A DNA stretch of 64,000 bases, from positions 1 through 64,000 of the forward strand of contig JALDRG010000008.1 of assembly GCA_031315995.1 (NCBI GenBank), read 5' to 3'. Shown here one piece after another: positions 41,672 through 50,914 of the stretch (position 1 is its first letter; the number at the start of each line of letters is the position of its first letter). The notes below the pieces were generated by a model. That model was not told the origin of the DNA. It was given only the letters and a program-made list of their open reading frames with translations, and did not search any database. A program made the position numbers and the translations under genes. The stretch comes from Nitrospira sp. GTDB taxonomy: Bacteria > Nitrospirota > Nitrospiria > Nitrospirales > Nitrospiraceae.

Positions 41672-44572
41672 ATGACAAGGACAGGCATCGGACTGCGCAA
41701 CAAGCTCAACCTCTTGAGCATCGGGCTGATCATCCTGACAGCGACCGGCATCGGCGCATTCGTCGTCCATCGGGAAATTACCACCCGGTACCAGGATCTG
41801 CTCAATACCGGGCTCACCACTGCCGCCATGATCGCGCAGAACAGCGAGTACGCGGTCTACACTGAGAACCAGGATTCACTGCGCCGGATCGTCCAAGGGC
41901 TTCAGGCCTTGCCCGACATCGCCTACGTAGCCGTCCTCGACCAGCACAGCCATGCGCTCTTAGAAGAGGCGTGGGGACGCCCGCTGACTCTGCCGACGGC
42001 CCTGCGAAGTCAATTGCCCGCTTCCGGAAAGGTCGTCTTCGGCGAGGCCGCCATCCAAACAGGGCAGGCTTCCTACATCGATATCCTGGTTCCGGTGGTC
42101 AGTCGGCCGGCGTCGTCCTCAGACCCGCTGTTTCTCGAATCCAATCCGACCTCGTCTGCCACCGCGGTCATCGGATACGTCCAACTCGGCCTCAGCCAAG
42201 AAGGACTCCGCCAGAACCTCCGACACTTTATCATCGCCACGGGACTAGTCGTCGCCGTCGCGCTCTTGCTCGGGCTGTCGCTCACGCTGATCCTCACTCG
42301 AAGTATTACCAAGCCGATTGTTGCTTTAGTGGACGCGGCCGGACAGATCGCGGCCGGACATTTGGACGTCGATGTCGCCGTTCAAACCAGCGATGAGGTC
42401 AATCAGTTGGCCGAGGCGTTTAATCGAATGACGGCTCAGTTGCGTGTGTCGCAGAATCAAGTCCAAGAGTACCAGCAGAACTTGGAGGCGAAGGTGGCCG
42501 AGCGAACCCGCCAATTGGAAATCGCCACGCAGGAAGCCCAACGGCTGGCCGAGGAAGCGCAGGCCGCCAGCCGCGCGAAGTCGCAGTTCCTGGCCAACAT
42601 GAGCCACGAGATCAGGACGCCGATGAACGGCGTGCTCGGCATGACCGAGCTCTTGCTCACCACCACGCTTGACGTTCGGCAACACCATCTCACCCAGACT
42701 ATTCAACAATCCGGCGAGGCGCTGCTCGCCGTCATCAATGACATCCTCGATTTTTCGAAGATCGAGGCTGGGAAGCTGAAGTTGGAACAGCTCGACTTCG
42801 ATGTGCAGGACACGGTGGAAAACGCCGTGGAGCTGTTTGCCATGCCGGCCCAGCGCAAAGGCTTGGAGCTGACCTCCCACATACCTGAGACCATTCCGCC
42901 GGCTCTTCGTGGCGATCCGATTCGGCTGCGCCAGACGCTCCTGAATCTGATCAGCAACGCCGTCAAGTTTACCCAACGAGGGGAAATCCATGTCCGGGTC
43001 GAGACCGTGAACGAAACAGAGACGGCGGTCACGCTTCGATTCGCGGTGAGGGACTCCGGAGTGGGGATTCCAGCGGAGGCCCAAGGACGCATCTTCGAGG
43101 CGTTCTCCCAAGCCGACGGCTCGACAACGCGTCGTTTCGGCGGGACCGGTCTCGGCCTGACCATCGTCAAGGAACTGGTGGCACTCATGAAGGGCCAGGT
43201 GGGAGTGGAGAGCCAACCGGGACAGGGCGCTACATTCTGGTTTACCGCAGTCTTTGCGCGGCAATCCGTCGGGACCCGCGCTCAGAACATGGAGCAGACT
43301 CTCGTCGACAAACGCATCCTGGTCGTCGATGACATGGCCACGAATCGCGAGATTCTTGACGACCATCTCCGCGCATGGGGCGCCCTGCCCACGCTGGCGA
43401 GCTCGGGAAAGGAAGCGCTGGAGTATCTGCGGGCGGCCGTGGACTCACAACAGATGTTCGACATGGCCGTGCTTGATCTGCACATGCCGGACATGGATGG
43501 ATTGCAGCTGGCCTGTGCCATTCGTTCCGACCAGCGGTTGGCCGAACTGCGCCTTCTGATGCTCACCTCGGTCAGCTATGACGCCGATGCGTCCGGCGCA
43601 CCGGACGTCGACTCCTGGGTCACCAAACCCATCCGAAAAAACTTGCTCCGACGCGCCCTCCTCGGCCTTCTTCAGGGAGGCTCTCGGGTTCATGCTCGCC
43701 CTGCGGCCCCTCGCACCACCCTCACCGATCCGACGCAATCCAACGTCGCTCATATTCTTCTGGTCGAAGATACGCCCGTGAACCGTGAAGTGGCTACCGG
43801 CATGCTGGAGGTCCTCGGTCACCGCGTAGAGTCGGTGGAAAACGGACGCCTCGCCGTCGAAGCGGCGGCGCAGCAACGCTTTGATCTCATTCTCATGGAT
43901 TGCCAGATGCCTGAGATGGACGGCTTCGCCGCCACGGCCGCCATTCGCAAGCAAGAAGCCGAGGCGGTCGGTGCTCGCCATCTCCCAATCATTGCCCTGA
44001 CGGCCAATGCGATGGAAGGCGATCGCGCGCGCTGCCTCGCCGCCGGCATGGACGACTACCTCGCGAAGCCGTTTACCGTCGCGCAATTGCAGACCCTGCT
44101 CACCCGATGGGTGACACCGAAACAACCCGCCGCCGCTGACGACGAGCGAGCCCCTACGACCCAGGCTGCGTGCGCCGACTCGCCGGCAGGCAGCCAGGAG
44201 CAGTCCGTCTCGTCCGGTATCGACACCACCGCCTGGGACGCCATTCTCGCTCTCCAGCGCCCGGGACACCCGGACATCCTGGCCCGCATACTGGCAAGGT
44301 ACCTGGACGACTCCCGCATACTGGTCGAACAAATCAGGACCGCGGTGCAATCAGGCGATCCTGTGACGCTCCACCAAGCCGCCCATCGCCTGAAGTCGAG
44401 CAGCGCGCAACTCGGCGCCTTAGCCACCGCCGCCCACTGCAAGGAATTGGAGGCGTTGGGACGTCTCGCCCACTTCGACCAGGCCGACGTGCTCCTGGCG
44501 CAGCTCACCGAAGCCCATCAGGCCGCCTGCACGGTCATCACCGCAGAACTACAGAACCGCACCGCGCACTGA
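41672..44572 (+). CDS. Membrane hybrid histidine kinase (sensor-HAMP-HisKA-HATPase-REC-REC-Hpt)
   Basis: The start is the ATG at 41672 ([20 protein letters not shown]), after GACGAGG. The protein has 966 residues. TM helices at about 14-34 and 185-208 flank a periplasmic domain. A HAMP domain follows ([20 protein letters not shown]), then a coiled coil, HisKA (His near 311), HATPase ([14 protein letters not shown]), two receivers (VDDMATNRE with [19 protein letters not shown] with [10 protein letters not shown]) and Hpt ([16 protein letters not shown]). The last 250 residues are highly similar to those of the kinase at 35171, pointing to duplication. It is coupled to the upstream binding-protein gene. 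Confidence 0.93.
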   Translation: MTRTGIGLRNKLNLLSIGLIILTATGIGAFVVHREITTRYQDLLNTGLTTAAMIAQNSEYAVYTENQDSLRRIVQGLQALPDIAYVAVLDQHSHALLEEAWGRPLTLPTALRSQLPASGKVVFGEAAIQTGQASYIDILVPVVSRPASSSDPLFLESNPTSSATAVIGYVQLGLSQEGLRQNLRHFIIATGLVVAVALLLGLSLTLILTRSITKPIVALVDAAGQIAAGHLDVDVAVQTSDEVNQLAEAFNRMTAQLRVSQNQVQEYQQNLEAKVAERTRQLEIATQEAQRLAEEAQAASRAKSQFLANMSHEIRTPMNGVLGMTELLLTTTLDVRQHHLTQTIQQSGEALLAVINDILDFSKIEAGKLKLEQLDFDVQDTVENAVELFAMPAQRKGLELTSHIPETIPPALRGDPIRLRQTLLNLISNAVKFTQRGEIHVRVETVNETETAVTLRFAVRDSGVGIPAEAQGRIFEAFSQADGSTTRRFGGTGLGLTIVKELVALMKGQVGVESQPGQGATFWFTAVFARQSVGTRAQNMEQTLVDKRILVVDDMATNREILDDHLRAWGALPTLASSGKEALEYLRAAVDSQQMFDMAVLDLHMPDMDGLQLACAIRSDQRLAELRLLMLTSVSYDADASGAPDVDSWVTKPIRKNLLRRALLGLLQGGSRVHARPAAPRTTLTDPTQSNVAHILLVEDTPVNREVATGMLEVLGHRVESVENGRLAVEAAAQQRFDLILMDCQMPEMDGFAATAAIRKQEAEAVGARHLPIIALTANAMEGDRARCLAAGMDDYLAKPFTVAQLQTLLTRWVTPKQPAAADDERAPTTQAACADSPAGSQEQSVSSGIDTTAWDAILALQRPGHPDILARILARYLDDSRILVEQIRTAVQSGDPVTLHQAAHRLKSSSAQLGALATAAHCKELEALGRLAHFDQADVLLAQLTEAHQAACTVITAELQNRTAH

Positions 44573-44636
44573 GCCGACCGTCCGCCCTCGCACGACTTGC
44601 GAACGGAAATGCGTCCGCGCTAGTCTGAGCGGACCT

Positions 44637-45455
44637 ATGGCCACCTACGCAATCGGCGATGTGCAAGGCTGTTACGCCTCCCTAAGGCAACTCACAGAGG
44701 CGATTCGATTCAATCCGCAACAGGATCGTCTCTGGTTCGTCGGTGATCTCGTCAATCGCGGCCCGGACTCGCTTCACGTCCTTCGCTACATTCGGAAACT
44801 CGGCCCTGCGGCGGTCACCGTGCTCGGCAATCACGACCTCTTTCTTCTCGCCGTTGCGGACGGACTGGCGAGCCTTCGTCGGGACGATACCTTGGCCCAA
44901 GTCTTGGAAGCCCCGGATTGCCGTGAACTGACGACCTGGCTGAGACAGCAACCGTTGCTCTATCGGGAAGGCAGGTATGTGTTGGTCCATGCCGGACTCT
45001 TGCCGAACTGGACGGTCGATGAGGCTCAACAGTTGGCCACGGAGGCCGAAACGGCGTTCCGCAGCGACCAGTTCAGCGTCACGCTGCGCGCCCTCCACCC
45101 CAGCGGCCATCTGCAATGGACTCCCGATCTGACCGGCCCTGTTCGCCTGGCCAGCATCACGAAGGTCTTGACCCGACTGAGAACCTGCTCCGACAGCGGG
45201 GTCATGGAATCATCCTTCTCCGGACCACCGAAACTCGCTCCGCATGGATTTCATCCCTGGTTCGAGATTCCCGACAGACGAAGTGCTTCGGCTACGATTG
45301 TGTTCGGGCATTGGGCCGCCATGGGCCTGCACCTCACATCGAATCTGATCGCTCTGGATAGCGGCTGCGTGTATGGGCGACACTTGACAGCTGTGCGCCT
45401 GGAGGATCGCAAGATCTTTCAAGTGCGCTGCGAGGCAACGCGTGGAGCCACGTGA
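44637..45455 (+). CDS. apaH: Bis(5'-nucleosyl)-tetraphosphatase, symmetrical
   Basis: The 272-residue protein is a metallophosphoesterase with all landmarks: YAIGDVQGCYASLRQL at about 4-19, FVGDLVNRGPDSLHVLRYI near 35-53, VLGNHDLFLLA near 61, and YVLVHAGLLPNW near 115. It splits Ap4A to two ADP. The DUF309-type gene overlaps its end by 14 bp, so the two are co-transcribed. It is close to the usual length of about 280 residues. Confidence 0.93.
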   Translation: MATYAIGDVQGCYASLRQLTEAIRFNPQQDRLWFVGDLVNRGPDSLHVLRYIRKLGPAAVTVLGNHDLFLLAVADGLASLRRDDTLAQVLEAPDCRELTTWLRQQPLLYREGRYVLVHAGLLPNWTVDEAQQLATEAETAFRSDQFSVTLRALHPSGHLQWTPDLTGPVRLASITKVLTRLRTCSDSGVMESSFSGPPKLAPHGFHPWFEIPDRRSASATIVFGHWAAMGLHLTSNLIALDSGCVYGRHLTAVRLEDRKIFQVRCEATRGAT

Positions 45456-45981
45456 ATCGCCGGTCACGGCCGAGTGGCCCCGTTACAGTACCACGGCGTT
45501 TCCCACCTACCGATTTCTCCCTGGACTGACCCCGCACCCGCGTCGCGATCCACAGGGACATTCCTTCGGTCGACCGGAGCCACGCCCACTCCCGTTCGTG
45601 CACAACGCATGGTCGGCTTCGGAAGAGTATCTCTATGCGGTCGATCTCTACAATTTCGCCTATTGGTGGGAATCGCACGAGGTCTTTGAGGGGTTGTGGC
45701 ACGCATGCGGCCGCGAGACTACGGCCGGTAACTTTTTTCAAGCCCTCATCCAATTCGCCGCGGCCAACCTCAAACGCACGCTCGGCAATGAGGCCGCCGC
45801 CCAAAATCTTGCCGACAACGGACTTCGGCGCCTACGGAACAGTCCCGCTCACTACATGGGTCTTGATACCGGACCATTTGCCGAACACATCACCGAGTGG
45901 ATGCACGACCGCAGCGGAGCATATGTCCGCATTGACCTGCAAGATGCTGAGAAGAGGCAAGCGATGAAGCGGGCGCCGTGA
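45442..45981 (+). CDS. DUF309-family protein
   Basis: The protein has 179 residues. The conserved core YAVDLYNFAYWWESHEVFEG then LWHACGRETTAGNFFQALIQ (about 56-95) is the HEXXE/LW pattern of DUF309. The GTG at 45442 overlaps the apaH stop; a later start cannot be excluded because the first 40 residues are Pro/Arg-rich and little conserved. The biochemical role of DUF309 is not known to me. Confidence 0.75.
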   Translation: MEPRESPVTAEWPRYSTTAFPTYRFLPGLTPHPRRDPQGHSFGRPEPRPLPFVHNAWSASEEYLYAVDLYNFAYWWESHEVFEGLWHACGRETTAGNFFQALIQFAAANLKRTLGNEAAAQNLADNGLRRLRNSPAHYMGLDTGPFAEHITEWMHDRSGAYVRIDLQDAEKRQAMKRAP

Positions 45982-46035
45982 GAGGAAGGATCGTTTCGAA
46001 CCAAGCACGACATGAGGGGCTTGTTCGACAGTCTG

Positions 46036-46827
46036 CTAGTGGTAACTTTCTGAATCGGAGGGGAAGGTGCCCTGCTCGACATCTTCCTTGTATCGGCGGA
46101 GAGCTTGCAGCGCGTCGACCTTGAGATGGACATACGGCTTCACGAACTTCGGCACGAAATCGTCGAACAGACCGAGGAGATCATAGAGCACCAGCACCTG
46201 GCCGTCACAGTGCGGTCCAGCCCCGATGCCGATCGTCGGAATCGTGAGCGCCTCCGTCATCGTCTTTGCCAACCCCGCAGGAATCGCTTCCAGCACAATC
46301 GCGACCGCTCCGGCAGCCTCCAAGGCCCGGGCATCATCAAGCAATTGCTGCGCCCGGTCCTTTCCCTTGCCCTGAACCTTATATCCACCGTACTGATGGA
46401 CGGATTGGGGCGTCATTCCGAGATGCCCCATCACCGGAATGCCCATCTTGGCCATTGCTTCCACGCGGTCCACAACCGCCGCTCCCCCTTCCAGCTTGAC
46501 CGCATGGGCTCCGACTTGGAGGAACCGGCCGCCGTTTCGAAGCGCATCTTCTTGACTGACCTGGTAGGACAGGAAGGGCATGTCGCCGATGACCAACGAC
46601 CGTTGAGTCGCTCCGGCCACCAACTTCGTATGGTACAGCATCTCCTCCATCGTGACCGAGAGGGTATTCGTCTGGCCCTGTACCACCACGCCCAGGGAAT
46701 CACCCACCAGAATCACATCGATGCCCGCCTGTTCGACGATACGCGCAAACAACGCGTCGTAGGCCGTGACGACCGTAATCTTCCGCCTGTCGCGCTTGCA
46801 CTTCTGCAAGTCCGGGACGGTCATCAC
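46036..46827 (-). CDS. panB: 3-methyl-2-oxobutanoate hydroxymethyltransferase
   Basis: The 263-residue protein carries the PanB signatures VVTAYDALFARIVEQAGIDV then ILVGDSLGVVVQGQTNT (about 17-55) and TIGIGAGPHCDGQVLVLYDL near 195. It transfers a C1 unit from 5,10-methylene-THF to 2-oxoisovalerate, the first step of pantothenate and CoA synthesis. Its start overlaps the metF stop by 4 bp (ATGA), which couples the use and reduction of methylene-THF in one transcript. Confidence 0.96.
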   Translation of the reverse strand: MMTVPDLQKCKRDRRKITVVTAYDALFARIVEQAGIDVILVGDSLGVVVQGQTNTLSVTMEEMLYHTKLVAGATQRSLVIGDMPFLSYQVSQEDALRNGGRFLQVGAHAVKLEGGAAVVDRVEAMAKMGIPVMGHLGMTPQSVHQYGGYKVQGKGKDRAQQLLDDARALEAAGAVAIVLEAIPAGLAKTMTEALTIPTIGIGAGPHCDGQVLVLYDLLGLFDDFVPKFVKPYVHLKVDALQALRRYKEDVEQGTFPSDSESYH

Positions 46828-47714
46828 CCGAGCTCTGCTTTCGTGAGAATTTCCGGCAGCCGCTCCGTCGACTTGATCGCCATGATGTGCACCCCGTCAC
46901 AATAGGGACGCACGGCCTTGATGGTCCGTACAGCGATCTCCACTCCCGCGTCGAGCGCCCGTTTGTCCCCTGCCGCGCGCATTTCGTCGATCATCTCCTG
47001 TGGCACGCAGACCCCCGGAATATTGGCGTTCATGAATTCCGCCATCTTGGCGCTGCGCAGCAAGAGAATGCCGGCCAGCACCTTCACCTTGAATGGACGC
47101 ACCGCCTGCATGAAGGTCTTGAACTGTTCCGGCTGATAAATCGCCTGGGTTTGAAAGAACTCGGCACCTGCCCGCACTTTGACCTCGAACTTCACCAACA
47201 TCGGGCCGACCGGATCCGCTTCAGGCGTCACCGCGCCGCCGATCGTAAACGCGGTGGACCCGTCAAGCTTGTTGCCAGCATAGTCCTTGCCGCTGTTCAG
47301 CCCTATGACCAGTTGCATGACCTGAACGGAATCCAAGTCGTACACCGGCTTGGCGTCTTTATGGTCCCCCACGGTGGGATAGTCCCCGGTCAGGCAGAGG
47401 ATGTTCCGAATACCGAGGATGTGCGCCCCCATGAGATCGGATTGCATCGCAATGCGGTTGCGATCACGACAGGTCAGCTGCATCACCGGGTCATGCCCCA
47501 GTTCATACAGGACCCGACAGACTGGTAACGACCCGGCGCGCACGATCGCGGCCGTGTTGTCCGTGACATTCACCCCATGTACGCGTCCGACCAGGGCTTT
47601 GGCGCTCTCCACCACATGGGTTAAATTCGTGCCCTTCGGCGGGTTATATTCCACCGTGACGGCAAATTGCCCCTGCGCCAGCACGTCTTTGAGTCGCCGC
47701 GGCTCTCGGCTCAT
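46824..47714 (-). CDS. metF: 5,10-methylenetetrahydrofolate reductase
   Basis: The protein has 296 residues and MetF barrel motifs: TVEYNPPKGTNLTHVVESAK at the start, MQLTCRDRNRIAMQSDLMGA near 78-97, and ILCLTGDYPTVGDHKDAKPV near 104. GAEFFQTQAIYQPEQFKTFM is near 180. It reduces methylene-THF to methyl-THF for methionine synthesis. It lacks the cysteine-rich C-terminal domain, which occurs here as a separate gene at 33112. FolD is encoded about 160 bp upstream on the same strand. Confidence 0.93.
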   Translation of the reverse strand: MSREPRRLKDVLAQGQFAVTVEYNPPKGTNLTHVVESAKALVGRVHGVNVTDNTAAIVRAGSLPVCRVLYELGHDPVMQLTCRDRNRIAMQSDLMGAHILGIRNILCLTGDYPTVGDHKDAKPVYDLDSVQVMQLVIGLNSGKDYAGNKLDGSTAFTIGGAVTPEADPVGPMLVKFEVKVRAGAEFFQTQAIYQPEQFKTFMQAVRPFKVKVLAGILLLRSAKMAEFMNANIPGVCVPQEMIDEMRAAGDKRALDAGVEIAVRTIKAVRPYCDGVHIMAIKSTERLPEILTKAELG

Positions 47715-47875
47715 GCGCGTCTCCTATCCATAAACATCTTTCCCAGCCCTTTCTTCATGGCCCTAGCGGACGGGGCGCAGACGTCTCACTCCGCGAGGTG
47801 CGCGACGCGAGGCATAACGAGGGTCGCCTCTGCGCAGCCCGGCGAGCGAGTAAGCCGGCCGTGTCCCGATCGGCC

Positions 47876-48736
47876 TTACTTCATCCCTGCCATTCTCTTA
47901 GCAGATTCAACAGTATTGTCGAGCAACATCGCAATCGTCATCGGCCCGACGCCGCCGGGAACCGGACTGATCCAGCCGGCCTTTTGGCTGACCGACTCGA
48001 AATCGACATCCCCCACCACCTTGCCGTCCGGCAGACGATTGGTCCCCACATCGATCACGACGGCGCCTTCACGCACCATGTCGGCCGTGACAAATTTGGC
48101 TTTCCCGATCGCCACCAACAACAGGTCTGCCTCACGACAGACGGCCGGCAGATCCTTCGTTTTCGAATGGCAGATCGTCACCGTCGCATTCCGATGGAGC
48201 AACATCAGCGCCAGCGGTTTGCCGACAATATTGCTGCGGCCGAGCACCACCGCCCGTTTACCCTCGATCGAGACGCCGGTCGACTCGATCATCTTGATGA
48301 CCCCCTTCGGCGTGCAAGCCTCAAAAATGGGACTCCCCTCGACCAAGCGACCGAAGTTGTAGGGGTGGAACCCATCGGCATCTTTCTGAGCGGAGACCGC
48401 GTCAAGCACGACCTTGCTGTCGATATGTTTGGGCAGCGGCAGTTGCACCAGAATGCCGTGAATTTTCGGGTCGGCATTCTTCTGAGCAATCAGGGCCAAC
48501 AATTCCGCCTGCGTGGTGGCGGCGGGTAACTTCGAATCATCGATATAGATCCCCGCCGCGTCGCAGGCCTTCTGCTTGCTTTTGACATACAGATGCGAGG
48601 CGGGGTCGTCGCCGACCAGGATCGTGGCCAACCCCGGCTTCACCCCCGTCTTGGCCAGCACCGCCGCGGACTCTTTCGCAAGTCCTTCACGAACTTGTTG
48701 TGCCAATGCTTTCCCATCGATAATTCGAGCTGCCAC
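47876..48736 (-). CDS. folD: Bifunctional methylenetetrahydrofolate dehydrogenase/cyclohydrolase
   Basis: The chosen start is the GTG at 48736 (VAARIIDGKALAQQVREG), 5 nt after GGGAGGA; the in-frame ATG at 48790 has no such site. The 286-residue protein shows VGDDPASHLYVKSKQKACDA near 37-56, AVVLGRSNIVGKPLALMLLH near 160-179, and GWISPVPGGVGPMTIAMLLD near 252. It interconverts methylene-, methenyl- and formyl-THF with NADP and feeds MetF and PanB, encoded downstream. Confidence 0.96.
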   Translation of the reverse strand: MAARIIDGKALAQQVREGLAKESAAVLAKTGVKPGLATILVGDDPASHLYVKSKQKACDAAGIYIDDSKLPAATTQAELLALIAQKNADPKIHGILVQLPLPKHIDSKVVLDAVSAQKDADGFHPYNFGRLVEGSPIFEACTPKGVIKMIESTGVSIEGKRAVVLGRSNIVGKPLALMLLHRNATVTICHSKTKDLPAVCREADLLLVAIGKAKFVTADMVREGAVVIDVGTNRLPDGKVVGDVDFESVSQKAGWISPVPGGVGPMTIAMLLDNTVESAKRMAGMK

Positions 48737-48993
48737 GATATCCTCCCTAGCCTGAATAAAAGCGAAAAGTGACGGCACCATAGCAGGCAATTTTTCAACA
48801 AGTCAACGCTGGATGCGCCGAGGAGGCGTTCGACCGATCCCCTCGCCGAACCTATGCTCCGGAAGTTCCTTCCTCGCCGCAACGACGCTACGCGCCGGCC
48901 GTCCTCCACGTATGCTCCCGTGGCTTCCTTGACAGCCTCTGAGGCCCTTGGCTACGATGCACATACAGAATCTTCTGTGCGACACCTGCTGCG

Positions 48994-50025
48994 TTGATGA
49001 TTTCCATTACCATCCGTCACAACAGATTCAACCAGCCGCTGCGCCGCCGCGCGCTCGGCCTGGCTCTCGTGCTGGCCGTTGGGCTCTTTCTCCACAGCCC
49101 CTGGGCCTGGGCGCTTCAAGTCAGTGGACTGGAATCCCCGCATAGCTTCCTGGCCGACCCCGCGACGAAGTCATATTTCATTTCCAACATCAACGGGGAA
49201 GCCGACGCACGCGATAACAACGGATTCATTACCAAGCTCAGCGACGACGGCCGGATCACTGCGTTCAAATTCATCGAGGGCGGTCGTGGAGATGTCGTGC
49301 TCCATGCCCCCAAGGGTATGGTGGTGGTCGATCACATCCTCTACGTCACCGACCTGGATACCCTGCGCGCATTTGATAAGACGACCGGAACACCCCTCGC
49401 GACTCTGGTGCTCCCACGTCCCGCCGCCGGCGTCACCCAGTCCCTCATGGATGTGGCCTCCGACGGTCATGGGCATCTGTATCTTGCCGACCAAGGCGGC
49501 AATGCGATCTACCGTGTGGATTTGACACCGGCGTTGACGTTGTCATTGTATGTATCGGGCGCAAATCTGGCAGGTCCCTCCGGAGTCGCCGTGCATCCCA
49601 AAACCGGACATGTGGTGGTCGTGAGCTGGGATTCCGGTAAAGTCTTCGACATCACCCCGGAAGGAACCCTCACGGAACTGGTTTCGAACGGGTTTTTTAC
49701 CGCGCGCTTCCAGAATCTCAGCGGGGTGGATTTTGACCGCTGGGGGAGCATGTATATCGCCGATGCGACGAAGGGAAAGATTTGGCGAATGCTCCCAAAC
49801 GGGAAATTTCAGGTGATCGCGGAATACCTACCGGGTCCATCCGATCTGGGGATCGACCGGGTGAACCACCTGATTCTCGTCCCGTATCAGGACTCGAACG
49901 CCGCCGAGGTCAATGGCCTCGAATCTCCGAACGTCTCGTCGGGTGATCGAGCCAAACGCACCCTGGCCGACTATGGATTCGTCGAGCCCAAGAAATCCGA
50001 GAAGGAAGGATCACCCCGCAAATGA
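48994..50025 (+). CDS. Secreted NHL/SMP-30-like beta-propeller protein
   Basis: The protein has 343 residues. An N-terminal signal peptide (basic start, then LGLALVLAVGLFLHSPWAWA, cleavage near residue 42) is followed by repeated strands with NHL-like spacing: HLYLADQGGNAIYRVDL, VVSWDSGKVFDITPEGT, MYIADATKGKIWRMLPNG. This suggests a six-bladed propeller in the periplasm. Its substrate or partner is unknown. The next gene starts within its stop codon (ATGA), so the pair is translationally coupled. Confidence 0.75.
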   Translation: MMISITIRHNRFNQPLRRRALGLALVLAVGLFLHSPWAWALQVSGLESPHSFLADPATKSYFISNINGEADARDNNGFITKLSDDGRITAFKFIEGGRGDVVLHAPKGMVVVDHILYVTDLDTLRAFDKTTGTPLATLVLPRPAAGVTQSLMDVASDGHGHLYLADQGGNAIYRVDLTPALTLSLYVSGANLAGPSGVAVHPKTGHVVVVSWDSGKVFDITPEGTLTELVSNGFFTARFQNLSGVDFDRWGSMYIADATKGKIWRMLPNGKFQVIAEYLPGPSDLGIDRVNHLILVPYQDSNAAEVNGLESPNVSSGDRAKRTLADYGFVEPKKSEKEGSPRK

Positions 50026-50720
50026 GCCGATGTCTCTACTGCCAGCAACGCAAGGGCAAACGTTCCTGCCCAGCCCTCAACGGCCTGATTTGCAGCCAAT
50101 GTTGCGGTGAACATCGACTGACGCGGATTGCCTGCCCTCCGGACTGCGCCTATCTGGATACCGGAAGTGACTATCAGCAGAAGCGGCTCGGTGAGCAGTT
50201 CGCCCCGGTTCGGCGGGAGCTCTACCGCCAACTAGGTGTGACAGGAGGCGAGAAGGCGGCTGCGCTGTTCAACCTCATCGAGGTCGTCACCTTCGGGTAC
50301 TTCCATGACCGGCGCGACGGCCAGGACGCTGAAGTTTTTGCAGCCATTCAGGCTCTACGCCGAACCTTAAGCCCTCTTCATGTGCCGTCAGCCCCGATGC
50401 CGGTCTTTGCCGAGCGTCTCAAAAAAGAATATGACACGTTTGCCAAGCAACAACCCCAGCAGATCACCGACGCCGGCTCCGCCCCGGAAATTCTCGACCG
50501 CGCCCTAGCGCTGCTCACCGAGTTTTCCGGCCAAGACTTCCAATCACGCCGCTTCCTGAACGGCATGATCGGCTATGTCAAAACCTTTCACCCCGAGATT
50601 GCGGAACACTTGACCAAGCAGCACGAAGCCGGCCGAATCGTGCTCCCGGGACAATTGACACCCCCACCCCAGGAACCGGCTCATGTTCATAGCCCCGAAT
50701 GCCGCCATCACCACCACTGA
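50022..50720 (+). CDS. Cys-rich conserved hypothetical protein
   Basis: The 232-residue protein starts MSRCLYCQQRKGKRSCPALN, then CSQCCGEHRLTRIACPPDCA, giving CXXC, CXXCC and CPPDC motifs that could bind zinc or an Fe-S cluster. After about residue 50 it is helical (ALFNLIEVVTFGYFHDRRDG). The C-terminus HVHSPECRHHHH is His-rich and may bind metal. No signal peptide was seen, so it is cytoplasmic although coupled to a secreted propeller gene. No function was recognised. Confidence 0.7.
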   Translation: MSRCLYCQQRKGKRSCPALNGLICSQCCGEHRLTRIACPPDCAYLDTGSDYQQKRLGEQFAPVRRELYRQLGVTGGEKAAALFNLIEVVTFGYFHDRRDGQDAEVFAAIQALRRTLSPLHVPSAPMPVFAERLKKEYDTFAKQQPQQITDAGSAPEILDRALALLTEFSGQDFQSRRFLNGMIGYVKTFHPEIAEHLTKQHEAGRIVLPGQLTPPPQEPAHVHSPECRHHHH

Positions 50721-50914
50721 CGACCACCCCTTTCTCCTCGAGCCGCATCCGTTCCACGAGCCTGCGCTGAGCACCCTCTCCCGTTGATACCGGGTCGTTC
50801 CCTTCGCCTGTTTTCCCTTTAGTTTCACCGAATTTCCTCCGATACAGGCAGGTCGAGACTTACGACTGAGCGACGGAGCGCAATCAGGCGAACCATCACA
50901 ACTGCTTAAAATCA

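Noticed and set aside
42326..43366. 346-codon minus-strand frame inside the hybrid kinase gene
   Set aside because: It is antisense to HisKA/HATPase/REC motifs that are intact on the plus strand; there is no start signal.
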